From JAHWKV01 sp040905365 (GTDB lineage Bacteria; Actinomycetota; CADDZG01; JAHWKV01), in contig JBBDRQ010000013.1 in assembly GCA_040905365.1 (NCBI GenBank), positions 1-57,585 on the forward strand: a stretch of DNA of 57,585 nt, in the 5' to 3' direction. The notes below the pieces were generated by a model that was not told the origin of the DNA, made no database searches, and saw only the letters and a list, made by a program, of their open reading frames with translations. Numbering within the stretch: the stretch's first letter is position 1; every line of letters begins with the position of its first letter. The translations under genes and the position numbers were made by a program. Of this stretch, positions 34,236 to 42,365 are shown piece after piece.

Positions 34236-35339
34236 ATGGCCCGCAAAACCTTTGAAGTCCAAGACATCCACTGCAAAAGCTGTTCGGCGGCCATTCGTAA
34301 GGAACTGGGCCGGCTGGCGGGAGTAACCGAGGTCGAGCCGGACGAGCGGACCAACACCGTGGTCGTCTCATTCGCCGAAGCCGAGGTCAGCCCCGAAGCC
34401 ATCGCCGGGCGCCTGGCCGAAGCCGGCTTTCCGGTCACCGATTCCCACCGCAATCAGGGCGCTGCGCCGTTGAACCGGGCTCAATCCAAGCCTGGTGGCC
34501 GGTGGTTGCCCTACGAGTTGCTGACTTTTGCCGTAGTCATCACCGCACTGGCCGGTTACGCCGGCTACGAACTGTATCCGCGCTTCGATTTGCCGGCGGT
34601 TGATGGTGCCGGTTTGCTGGCCCTGGCGGCCGGGGCCGGGATCGCCTCCTTCTTTGCACCTTGCTCGTTTCCTTTGCTGGTCACCCTGCTGTCCCGCCAG
34701 GTCGGGGGAGACGGTCGGGCAACCAAAGCCCGCAGAGCGCTACCCTTCGCGCTGGCTCTGGCCGCCGGTGCAGCAGGTTTCTTGGTGTTGTTCGGCACCT
34801 TGATAGCCCTCGGCGGCCGCGCCTTTGCCGGCAGCGTCACCTTTACCAGTACTGTCGGCATCGCGCTCCGAATAGCGGTCGGCGCCGCTCTAATCGGCTT
34901 GGGACTGATTCAACTCGGCGTTTTGGCCGACACATCTTTTCGCTCCGTAGAGCACGTAACCAAACGCCTAAACCGGGCCCAGGCGGCACTGCGCCGGCGG
35001 CATCCGGTGACCGGCTTTACCGCGTTCGGCTTCTTTTACCTGCTGGCGGGCTTTGGCTGAACCGGACCGATACTGGCCGGTCTGGCCGGACAAGCTCTGA
35101 TAAACGGAGGGTTTGCCGCGGCATTCCTTGCCTTTGCCGTGGCGGCACTGGTCATCATGACGCTGATGTTCAGCGCAGCCTTCGTCGCGGCGCGGGCCCA
35201 GGAGGCAACCGTTAAGCGTATCCAGATGAGCGCACCAGCCATCAAGAGGTGGGGAGGTGCCTTGCTGATCGGCGTTGGGGTGTGGTTCGTTGCGCTGGCC
35301 ACTTTTGCGAACTTCTTCGCCGACCTCTACCCGGTTTAG
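34236..35339 (+). CDS. Selenoprotein: HMA metal-binding domain fused to CcdA-like transporter
   Basis: Reading through TGA 35058-35060 gives a 367-residue protein. Residues 1-70 are an HMA metallochaperone domain with DIHCKSC (C13, C16). The rest is a CcdA-type membrane unit with FFAPCSFPLLVTLLS in the first half and LLAGFG-U-TGPILAGL in the second; the TGA (residue 275) sits on the second conserved CcdA cysteine (GCTxPxL). Downstream codons hold two or three more helices with no start before the site. A GGUCU-loop hairpin follows. In a merR-merA cluster it may pass Hg(II) or thiol electrons through a Cys/Sec pair, an inference. Confidence 0.85.
35073..35089 (+). promoter_or_regulatory. SECIS-like hairpin of the HMA-CcdA gene
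   Basis: CTGGCC, loop GGTCT, GGCCGG form a 6-bp stem with one U-G pair, the loop 19-23 nt after the TGA. An alternative fold uses ACCGG/CCGGT closer to the TGA. Confidence 0.55.
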
Positions 35340-35422
35340 CTATGGCTCACGTGACCAGGGTTTCGATGATCGTCCTTGATCTTTTCCCGCAGCCGGCGAA
35401 TGTGGACGTCAATCGCCTTAGG
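35336..35422 (-). pseudogene. C-terminal scrap of an OmpR/PhoB-type response regulator
   Basis: Immediately behind the merA stop, the reverse strand reads PKAIDVHIRRLREKIKDDHR to a stop at 35336. IDVHIRRLREKI is the recognition-helix signature of winged-helix response regulators, yet no receiver domain or upstream frame exists. It is a truncated remnant wedged between two convergent island genes. Confidence 0.75.
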
Positions 35423-36902
35423 TGGCACAGCACGATAGGGCGTTTACGTCGGTGGTGAAGGCCTGGGCGGTGAGCTTCAAGCCCTCGGCCATGGTCAGGT
35501 ACGGGTCCCATGTTCCGGCCAAATCATCGACGGTCAGGCCGAACTTGACAGCATACACACCGGCAAGGATGACGTCGCCGGCGTTGTCGGCAACGATGTG
35601 CACACCCAGCACTTTGCCGCTGCCCCGTTCGGCAACTATTTTGAAAGCACCGCGGGTGTCTAGGTTGACGATGGCCCGGGGTACGTGCTCCAGTTCCAAA
35701 ACCCTGGAGTCGGCTACGTAGCCGGACTTAACCGCCTCGGCCTCGGTCATGCCGGCCGACGCGATGTTGGGAGAGGTGAAAATCACCCGGGGCAAAGCCC
35801 GGTAGTCAACCGTCTTGGCGGCTTGGCTGATTGCGTTGTCGGCGGCCAAGGTCCCCTGCGCGGCCGCCACGTACACGAACTGCGGCGCTCCGGTTACATC
35901 GCCGGCAGCAAACACTTTGGGATTGGTGGTCTGCAGCGTCGGGCTCAAAACGAGCTGACCCTTTTCATCTATCTCCACGCCGGCCGATGTCAGATTCATA
36001 CCTTCCACAACCGGCCGGCGCCCGATGGCCAGCAAGATCTCCTCGGCTTGGAAGTGTCGCTCCTTCCCCGCAACGGTGGCGATCACGGTCTTCGGTTTGC
36101 CGGGTTCCAAGCGGGTCGCCCGGGCCGACGTCACCACCTCAAACCCCTCTTCTTCAAATCTGCGGGTTATCCATTGCGAAATCTCGGGCTCTTCATCTCT
36201 AGCCAGGCCGTCTCCTGGGGCGATTATCGTGACCTTTACCCCGAGATTTCCAAATATCTGCGCCATCTCCAGCCCCACGTAGTTGCCGCCCACCACGATC
36301 ATCGACTCAGGGGCGGATTTGAGCTCCATCGCGGTGGTGGAGGTTAGATAGCCGGTTTCCTCGGCTCCTTGCAGCGCTGAGGTGCACGGGGCGGAACCCG
36401 TAGCCAGGACAAAGTGGCCGGAGCGGATCTGCCTGCCGCCCACCTCGATGCTGTCCGGACCGGTGAAGCGAGCATTTCCCCGCAGTATGTCAAAACCGTG
36501 CAGCTCGGCCAGGTCCAGGTACTTAGCCTGACGAAGCTCACCCACCACCGCGTCTTTCATGCCGATCAGCGCGCCGAAATCGACCTCACCTTGGCGGGTA
36601 TCGATTCCGTCGAATCGACGATATCCCGCCCGCGCATACTCTTCGCTGGCCGCCAGCAGGTTCTTGGACGGAATGCATCCCACATTTACGCAGGTGCCCC
36701 CAACCACGTCCCGCTCGACTATGGCTACTCTCGCACCCAGCGCAGTTGCCCGGATGGCCGCCGCGAACGCTGCGCTTCCGGCGCCGATCGCCACCAGATC
36801 GTAGTCAAGGTCGGCAGCCGCTTGCTGACCCGCATCCGGAGCATCCAGCTGCTCGACGTCACCCGGGTGGTAGCCGCCACCTTCACTGCGTACTTTGCTC
36901 AT
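35418..36902 (-). CDS. merA: Mercuric reductase
   Basis: The 494-residue flavoprotein disulfide reductase has the FAD motif LVAIGAGSAAFAAAIRA, the redox-active GGTCVNVGCIPSK (C71, C76), an NAD(P)H motif around VVGGNYVGLEMAQ and the C-terminal vicinal pair LSCCAT (C491, C492), which separates MerA from lipoamide and glutathione reductases. It reduces Hg(II) to Hg(0) with NADPH in the cytosol. The N-terminal NmerA metallochaperone domain is absent; the HMA domain of the divergent selenoprotein could substitute. Its ATG overlaps the arsR stop by ATGA. Confidence 0.93.
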   Translation of the reverse strand: MSKVRSEGGGYHPGDVEQLDAPDAGQQAAADLDYDLVAIGAGSAAFAAAIRATALGARVAIVERDVVGGTCVNVGCIPSKNLLAASEEYARAGYRRFDGIDTRQGEVDFGALIGMKDAVVGELRQAKYLDLAELHGFDILRGNARFTGPDSIEVGGRQIRSGHFVLATGSAPCTSALQGAEETGYLTSTTAMELKSAPESMIVVGGNYVGLEMAQIFGNLGVKVTIIAPGDGLARDEEPEISQWITRRFEEEGFEVVTSARATRLEPGKPKTVIATVAGKERHFQAEEILLAIGRRPVVEGMNLTSAGVEIDEKGQLVLSPTLQTTNPKVFAAGDVTGAPQFVYVAAAQGTLAADNAISQAAKTVDYRALPRVIFTSPNIASAGMTEAEAVKSGYVADSRVLELEHVPRAIVNLDTRGAFKIVAERGSGKVLGVHIVADNAGDVILAGVYAVKFGLTVDDLAGTWDPYLTMAEGLKLTAQAFTTDVNALSCCAT

Positions 36903-37279
36903 AATTGCTCCCTTTCCGCCCGGGCGCTCGTTCGGCAGGACGCAATCTGCGCCTGGTTGTCCTCGAGCAAGCTTTGAGCCATCTCAACCAACTTAGCCAC
37001 CCGGGGATCGGCCACCCGATACAAATTGCGACGACCTTCGGTTCTGGTAAACACAAAGCCGCACCAGATAAGGCAGGTCATATGCTCTGAGATCCGGGCT
37101 TGGGTAGCCCCTAGTCGCCGGACGATCTCCATCTGATGCAGCTCTCCTTCATTTAGCAGCAGACGAAGAATTCGAAGCCGCGTGGCATCGCCCAGGGCGC
37201 GGAAAACGCGTGCAGTCAGCTCGGTTTCGGACAGCTGCACCGCCTCCCGCTCGATGATGGCTGGTCGGCCTGCTTGCAT
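36899..37279 (-). CDS. ArsR-family repressor of the mer genes
   Basis: The 126-residue protein has an ArsR/SmtB winged helix (VFRALGDATRLRILRLLLNEGELHQMEIVRRLGATQARISEHM), followed by C-rich wing residues (MTCLIWCGF) and a late cysteine (QIASCR). ArsR-type repressors replace MerR in actinobacterial mer operons, where Hg(II) binding releases DNA. It is translationally coupled to merA. A perfect 17-bp palindrome at 37338-37354, 59 nt upstream, is the obvious operator. Confidence 0.88.
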   Translation of the reverse strand: MQAGRPAIIEREAVQLSETELTARVFRALGDATRLRILRLLLNEGELHQMEIVRRLGATQARISEHMTCLIWCGFVFTRTEGRRNLYRVADPRVAKLVEMAQSLLEDNQAQIASCRTSARAEREQL

Positions 37280-37337
37280 CTTTCCCCCAGTCCCAAGATG
37301 ATGGTGTCAATTCGATTTTGCGTTTAATACGGTTAAA

Positions 37338-37354
37338 CGGATAATCATTATCCG
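37338..37354. promoter_or_regulatory. Palindromic operator of arsR-merA
   Basis: CGGATAAT-C-ATTATCCG is a perfect palindrome, AT-rich at its centre like ArsR/SmtB operators, located between the ArsR start and the ICMT-like gene. Confidence 0.6.
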
Positions 37355-37406
37355 GGCAAACGGATGCTATTGCAAGCGACGGGCTGCTCTCACTTGCGGC
37401 CAGTAC

Positions 37407-37527
37407 GCTTACGGCTCTTGCGGCCTGAAGGGTCGATTTTCCACCCGCGCTTCGATCACGTTGAACAATAGGTAGGACTCGGCGGCCATGATCAGGTACA
37501 CCGCGTTGGCTTTGAACAGAGCCAGAC
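37407..37527. repeat. Parent copy of the 121-bp direct repeat
   Basis: It matches 33383-33503 in the same orientation with four mismatches and covers the end of the ICMT-like gene. The two copies flank merR, HMA-CcdA, merA and arsR, so recombination between them would delete or circularise the island core. Confidence 0.9.
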
Positions 37528-37933
37528 CCAAAAAGGCCATGAGGTAGCTGTCGTACATGGGGTTGCGCAGCCATCGAAAGACGCCGCCTTCAACTGCCTC
37601 AGTAGGCCCGCGCCCGAAAAAGTAGCCGTTGGCCACCCGCTCGGGTCCAAGCTGCACGAACGTGACGACCCAGAGGGCCGCGCTCGCGCACAGCAAAAAC
37701 ACACCCGCCCCCACCAGTTCTTCAGGTAACGGCCACCTCACATGGCGGCCCAAGTCGACCAATAGGAAAAGGAAAGCTCCCCAGGCCGGCAAAGTGATGC
37801 CCAGGTGGACGTACCAGGCCCTTGCGCCAAACCACCGGGTCAAAACGCCGGTCCTGGATTGGACGGCGACACTCGCTGTATTGATCCCGGCCGCGAGCAC
37901 AAAGGCCACCGCGGTCAGCATCAAATGCCCCAT
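37409..37933 (-). CDS. ICMT/PEMT-like membrane methyltransferase
   Basis: The 174-residue protein has about five transmembrane helices and the C-terminal motif of isoprenylcysteine carboxyl- and phosphatidylethanolamine-type methyltransferases: GGVFRWLRNPMYDSYLMAFLG, then EARVENRPFRPQEP. These enzymes methylate membrane-embedded small molecules with SAM. The substrate here is unknown; methylation of a lipid or thiol is possible. A decayed copy of its 3' end lies 4 kb away next to merR. Start ATG 37933. Confidence 0.72.
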   Translation of the reverse strand: MGHLMLTAVAFVLAAGINTASVAVQSRTGVLTRWFGARAWYVHLGITLPAWGAFLFLLVDLGRHVRWPLPEELVGAGVFLLCASAALWVVTFVQLGPERVANGYFFGRGPTEAVEGGVFRWLRNPMYDSYLMAFLGLALFKANAVYLIMAAESYLLFNVIEARVENRPFRPQEP

Positions 37934-38014
37934 GTCCGCCAGTTTGTCACTGCGTGGGTCGGGGCATGCGGCAAGAGTAGTTAAGACTTGGCACCGGGCC
38001 GCCCTTTTGATTGT

Positions 38015-38034
38015 ATTGACCGGACGAAGTCAAT
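38015..38034. promoter_or_regulatory. Dyad upstream of the amino-acid transporter operon
   Basis: ATTGAC-N8-GTCAAT is a perfect inverted repeat 40 nt before the TTG start of the substrate-binding protein. The size suits an Fnr/Crp- or Lrp-type dimer; the regulator is not identified. Confidence 0.45.
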
Positions 38035-38073
38035 TGACCTCGTAAACGGTCCACCACTGGAAGGGGGAGGGAC

Positions 38074-39177
38074 TTGAGTCGTACGCAGCGGTTCAAAGGT
38101 TCCACGGCTTGGAAGCTCGTAACTTTGCTGATGAGCGTAGCGCTGCTGGCCACGGCATGCGCCAGCGACGGCACCGGCGACGACAACGGTGAGGACGACC
38201 AGCAGCAGGACGGCGCGACATCGGTGTCGAAGCTCGAGGGGGTTCTCGACGCCGGCGAGGTCCGATGCGGAACCCGTGACGCCCTTCCAGGGTTCGCAGT
38301 TCTCGACGAGGACGGCGAGCACGTAGGGTTCGACGCGGACTTTTGCCGGGTGATCGCCGCCGCAGTTTTGGGCGACGCGGAGGCAGTCGATTTCGTCGAT
38401 CTGGAGACGGCCGACCGGTTCACCGCGCTGCAGTCCGGGGAGATCGACGTGCTGGTTCGCAACACCACCTGGACCGCCAGCCGGGACGGCGCCGAGGGGG
38501 CAACCTTCCTGCAGCCCAACTTTTACGACGGCCAGGGCATGATGGTCGGTTCCGCCAGCGGGTACGAGAGCCTCGAAGACATGGACGAAACCACCGTCTG
38601 CGTCGCGGGCGGGACCACCACCGAAGGCAACGCTGCCACCGAGTTCGAACGCCTCGGGCTCGACGTCGAGGTGCTCAGCTTCGAGAGCCCCGAGGTCATC
38701 CAGGAGAACTTCCTGGCCGGGCGTTGCGACGGCTGGTCCTCCGACATCAGCCAGCTGACTGGCCTTAGGTCGACCTTCCCCGGCGGTGCTGAGGCCCTGA
38801 CCATCCTCGACGACGTCTTCTCCAAGGAGCCGCTGGCTCCGGCAGTAGCCGACGGGAACACCGACTGGGCACAGGCGGTCAACTGGGCGGTGCTTGCCAC
38901 TATCCAGGCGGAGGAGTACGGGATCACCTCCGAGAACATAGACGAGTTCCTGGAGTCCGACGACCCCAACATCCGGACCTTCCTGGGATTGGAGACCGAC
39001 GGAGCAACGCTCGATCCGGGTCTGGGTCTGCCGACCGACTTTGCCCAAAACGTGATTCGGCAGGTCGGCAACTACGGCGAGATCTACGAGGAGCACATTA
39101 CGCCGCTGGGTCTGGAGCGGGGTCTAAACGCTCTTTGGACCGACGGCGGCCTCTTGTACGCACCGCCTTACCGTTGA
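38074..39177 (+). CDS. Amino-acid ABC transporter substrate-binding lipoprotein (AapJ-like)
   Basis: The 367-residue protein is read from TTG 38074, preceded by GGGGGAGGG. A signal ends in the lipobox LLATAC, followed by an acidic linker (DGTGDDNGEDDQQQDG). The periplasmic-binding fold shows LDAGEVRCGTRDALPGF, HVGFDADFCRVIAAAV and LQSGEIDVLVRNTTWT, features of the general L-amino acid binding protein AapJ/BztA. It should deliver L-amino acids to the two following permeases. Directly after its stop is a 16-bp-stem hairpin that may protect or separate its mRNA. Confidence 0.88.
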   Translation: MSRTQRFKGSTAWKLVTLLMSVALLATACASDGTGDDNGEDDQQQDGATSVSKLEGVLDAGEVRCGTRDALPGFAVLDEDGEHVGFDADFCRVIAAAVLGDAEAVDFVDLETADRFTALQSGEIDVLVRNTTWTASRDGAEGATFLQPNFYDGQGMMVGSASGYESLEDMDETTVCVAGGTTTEGNAATEFERLGLDVEVLSFESPEVIQENFLAGRCDGWSSDISQLTGLRSTFPGGAEALTILDDVFSKEPLAPAVADGNTDWAQAVNWAVLATIQAEEYGITSENIDEFLESDDPNIRTFLGLETDGATLDPGLGLPTDFAQNVIRQVGNYGEIYEEHITPLGLERGLNALWTDGGLLYAPPYR

Positions 39178-40379
39178 CCCCAGAAGGAGACGGTGCGGGT
39201 AAGGATCCAGCCCGCACCGTCTCCTTTGCAACTCCGCCCGCCAGCCGGCCGCCTCTGTGGCGGGACGTAAGGGTTCTCAAATGGGTCTTTCAGCTGGGCG
39301 TTGTAGGCGCAGTGGCGATGCTGCTGGGCGTACTCGTCAACAACGTCAGAGCCAACAGCGCCCGGCTGGGCATCCCAACTGGCTTTGACTACCTGGATCA
39401 ACCCGCTCAGCTGACCATCCCGGGCAACGACATGCGGGCTTCGCAGCCCGTCCGGGAGGCGATATTGCAGGGCACCCTCAACACCCTGCGGGTCGTCATC
39501 GCCGGAATCGTCCTTGCTACGGTTATCGGCATTCTTATCGGTATCGCCCGCCTCTCCGGCAACTGGCTGCTGCGCAACTCAGCCCGCGTCTACGTGGAGA
39601 TCATCCGCAACGTTCCGCTCCTGCTAATAGTCATCTTCAGCTACCTGGCTTTCGTCATTACCGGCCTGCCGACCATAGACGTCGCCTGGGAGCCCTTGGG
39701 CATCATGGTCATATCCAACCGCGGAGCCGTCGTTCCCTGGCACGACGGCTCAAACACCCAGGTGACGGCCATCTTGCTCGCCGCGCTCATCGTCGCGGTG
39801 GCGGTTGGGCGGCTGCGCGTAGCGTGGACGGACCGGCGGGGAGGGCTCCCCCACGCCGGGTTCTGGGGAACCCTGACCTTCATAGCGGCCGCCCTGATAC
39901 TCGGCCGGGCCGGCGGAGTCGGGCTATCCGTGCCCGTCAGTAACGGACGTCCCTCCGGAGGGATCGTCCTTGCTCCGGAGTACTTCGCGTTGCTGGTGGC
40001 CCTGGTGGTTTACACCGCCAGCCACATCGCCGAGATAGTACGCGGATCCATTCAGGCGGTGCCCAAGGGACAAAACGAAGCAGCCCAGGCTTTGGCGCTT
40101 ACCCCGATGCAACGCATGTGGAAAGTTGTACTTCCCCAAGCCATGCGCATCGCAGTTCCCCCGATAGGCAACCAGTACCTCAACCTTCTGAAGAACTCGT
40201 CGCTCGGGTTTGCCATCAGCTACTTCGAGCTAACCAAGGTCACCAGCGTCAGTATCGGCAACGCCCGGCCGGCGGTGCCCTCCTACTTGCTGCTGATCGC
40301 GATCTATCTGGTCTTTTCGGTAGCGCTGGAGTTCATGGTCAACCTCACCAACCGGCGGCTGGCCCTGGTGCAGCGTTGA
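39174..40379 (+). CDS. Amino-acid ABC transporter permease (AapQ-like)
   Basis: The 401-residue integral membrane protein is read from TTG 39174, which overlaps the binding-protein stop (TTGA); that start places the hairpin inside the coding region. It has the AapQ layout: an N-terminal helix with RVLKWVFQLGVVGAVAMLL, the conserved FDYLDQPAQL segment, and the late EAA loop EIVRGSIQAVPKGQNEAAQALALTPMQRM facing the ATPase. Its length is typical of the long Aap/Bzt permeases rather than the short His-type ones. Confidence 0.88.
   Translation: MTPEGDGAGKDPARTVSFATPPASRPPLWRDVRVLKWVFQLGVVGAVAMLLGVLVNNVRANSARLGIPTGFDYLDQPAQLTIPGNDMRASQPVREAILQGTLNTLRVVIAGIVLATVIGILIGIARLSGNWLLRNSARVYVEIIRNVPLLLIVIFSYLAFVITGLPTIDVAWEPLGIMVISNRGAVVPWHDGSNTQVTAILLAALIVAVAVGRLRVAWTDRRGGLPHAGFWGTLTFIAAALILGRAGGVGLSVPVSNGRPSGGIVLAPEYFALLVALVVYTASHIAEIVRGSIQAVPKGQNEAAQALALTPMQRMWKVVLPQAMRIAVPPIGNQYLNLLKNSSLGFAISYFELTKVTSVSIGNARPAVPSYLLLIAIYLVFSVALEFMVNLTNRRLALVQR
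39184..39226. terminator. Strong hairpin between binding protein and permease genes
   Basis: AAGGAGACGGTGCGGG and CCCGCACCGTCTCCTT form a perfect 16-bp stem with an 11-nt loop. It begins six bases after the binding-protein stop and lies inside the first codons of the permease ORF. There is no T-run, so attenuation or 3'-end protection is as likely as termination. Confidence 0.7.
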
Positions 40380-41596
40380 GCGCTCCCACGCTGCCGCACC
40401 TCTCTTCGGCCCAGTGGCTGCGCAAGAACCTGTTTCGGGGTCCGCTGGACGCGGTTATCACCATCCTCGCCGGCGCCGTGGTCGGTTACGTGGTGTTTCG
40501 CATGCTTCGGTTCGTCTTTGTAAGCGGCCGCTGGGAGATAGTCGAGCGCAACCTGACCCTGTTCATGGTCGGCCAGTACGACCGCACTCAACTGTGGCGT
40601 CCGGCCCTGGCCGTGGTTATTTCGGCTGCGCTGGCCGGGCTGGTCGCCGGGGTGATTCGCCGCCGGCAGGCCGCGGCGGGCAGGCTGCCGGATCCCCACC
40701 TCGGGGGCGTACGCAAACTGACGAACCTGTCGGGCCGCTTATGGCCGGCCCTGGTCGGGCTACTGCTGCTGCTGGGGCTCACCACCTCACCCGGGCCTTG
40801 GTTGGTGGCCGGCGCCGCCCTGCTTGCAGCCGCCGCCGGGAGCGCCCTGGGGCGCCGCGCGCCTCGTGGATTCGCGTGGGCTTTGGCGCCGGGAATTCTG
40901 CTCTGCCTATTTGGTCTCGTAGCTTTCCTGGCACAACCGCTGGAGTGGGACCGCTGGGGAGGCATGATGCTCAACCTCTTGCTGGCCGGCACCTCCATAG
41001 TCCTGTGTTTCCCGCTCGGGGTTTTGCTGGCGCTGGGGCGGCGTTCGCAGTTGCCCGCCATCCGAGCGGTCTGTACCGGCTACATCGAGCTCTTCCGGGG
41101 CGCACCGCTCATCGCCCTGCTCCTGATGGCCAACGTAGCTTTGGGCTTTTTCGTTCCGCAAGAGCTCGCGCCCGGGAAGGTGGTCCGGGCGATCGTTGTC
41201 TTTACCCTGTTCACCGCAGCCTACATCGCCGAAATCGTACGCGGCGGACTGCAGTCGGTCCCCGATGGCCAGCTCGAAGCCGGCAAGGCCATCGGTCTGT
41301 CGCCGGTCCGGATCACGGCCATGATCGAGCTGCCCCAGGCGCTGCGCAATGTCATCCCGGCGATGGTCGGACAGTTCATCTCGCTGTTCAAGGACACCAC
41401 GCTGGCCGGAGCGGCCATGGGGTTTTTGGATCTGCTGGCCGGGGCCGAGGCGGCCACTTCCCAGCCGGCGTTTCGCGGTCAAGGGCTTATCGCCGAGACG
41501 CTGGTGTTCGTGGCTCTTTTGTTTTGGGTGGGCTCGTACACTATGTCGCGCGAGAGCCAGCGGCTGGAACTGCGATTGGGGGTGGGGCAACGGTGA
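40376..41596 (+). CDS. Amino-acid ABC transporter permease (AapM-like)
   Basis: The 406-residue protein is read from TTG 40376, overlapping the previous stop as TTGA. Several extra N-terminal helices precede the permease domain, which shows the EAA loop EIVRGGLQSVPDGQLEAGKAIGLSPVRITAM and the FKDTTLAGAAMGFLDLL end. It pairs with the AapQ-like subunit to form the heterodimeric channel. The middle (LWPALVGLLLLLGLTTSPGP) is more hydrophobic than usual, but length and order agree with AapM/BztC. Confidence 0.87.
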   Translation: MSAPTLPHLSSAQWLRKNLFRGPLDAVITILAGAVVGYVVFRMLRFVFVSGRWEIVERNLTLFMVGQYDRTQLWRPALAVVISAALAGLVAGVIRRRQAAAGRLPDPHLGGVRKLTNLSGRLWPALVGLLLLLGLTTSPGPWLVAGAALLAAAAGSALGRRAPRGFAWALAPGILLCLFGLVAFLAQPLEWDRWGGMMLNLLLAGTSIVLCFPLGVLLALGRRSQLPAIRAVCTGYIELFRGAPLIALLLMANVALGFFVPQELAPGKVVRAIVVFTLFTAAYIAEIVRGGLQSVPDGQLEAGKAIGLSPVRITAMIELPQALRNVIPAMVGQFISLFKDTTLAGAAMGFLDLLAGAEAATSQPAFRGQGLIAETLVFVALLFWVGSYTMSRESQRLELRLGVGQR

Positions 41597-42351
41597 GCGC
41601 GCACGACCACTCGGCCGCTCCCAGGGCGATGATCGAGTTGATCGGGGTATGGAAGCGCTTCGACGACTTCGTTGCGCTCAGGGACATCAACCTCAGCGTC
41701 GCACCTCAAGAAGTCGTGGTGGTGATCGGGCCGTCGGGCTCGGGCAAGTCCACGCTGATCAGGTGCATCAACCGACTCGAAAAACACGACGCCGGCCGTA
41801 TCTTCGTAGGCGGCACCGAGCTCTCCGACGACCTGCGCAACATCCAAGAGATCCGGCGGGAGACCGGCATGGTCTTCCAGCAGTTCAACCTGTTTCCCCA
41901 TTTGAGCGTCCTGGACAACGTCACTCTCGGCCCCCGCCAGGCCCGCAAAATGCCCAAGCGGGACGCGAACCAACTGGGTATGCAGCTGCTCGAGCAGGTC
42001 CGGATCCCCGAGCAGGCCCAGAAATACCCGGGCCAGCTGTCGGGCGGTCAGCAGCAGCGCGTGGCGATCGCCCGAGCCCTGGCTATGCGTCCCAAGGTGA
42101 TGCTCTTCGACGAACCCACGTCCGCCCTGGACCCGGAAATGATCAACGAGGTCCTCGATGCCATGAAGGACCTGGCCCGGGAGGGCATGACGATGATCGT
42201 GGTTACCCACGAAATGGGGTTCGCCCGAGAGGTCGCTGACCGGGTGGTGTTCATGGCCGACGGCGAGATCGTCGAAACCGGCACCCCGGAACACTTCTTC
42301 ACCAAGCCCTCCGAGAACAGAACTAAGGCGTTTTTGTCGCAGATCCTGTAG
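41593..42351 (+). CDS. Amino-acid ABC transporter ATPase (AapP-like)
   Basis: The 252-residue protein is read from GTG 41593 in a GTGA overlap. Walker A GPSGSGKST, Q-loop VFQQFNLFPH, signature LSGGQQQRVAIARAL, Walker B VMLFDEPTSALDPE and the H-loop VTHEMGFA are all intact. It powers the two permeases encoded upstream. The four-gene order binding protein, AapQ, AapM, AapP is complete. The stop faces arsM convergently, 14 nt away. Confidence 0.93.
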   Translation: MSAHDHSAAPRAMIELIGVWKRFDDFVALRDINLSVAPQEVVVVIGPSGSGKSTLIRCINRLEKHDAGRIFVGGTELSDDLRNIQEIRRETGMVFQQFNLFPHLSVLDNVTLGPRQARKMPKRDANQLGMQLLEQVRIPEQAQKYPGQLSGGQQQRVAIARALAMRPKVMLFDEPTSALDPEMINEVLDAMKDLAREGMTMIVVTHEMGFAREVADRVVFMADGEIVETGTPEHFFTKPSENRTKAFLSQIL

Positions 42352-42365
42352 GCGAACCGGGCACT

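Noticed and set aside
32530..37404. A 17-base identity (CTCACTTGCGGCCAGTA) between nnrE and the base of the 121-bp repeat
   Set aside because: A single exact 17-mer in a GC-rich 57-kb window is within chance, and similarity stops on both sides.
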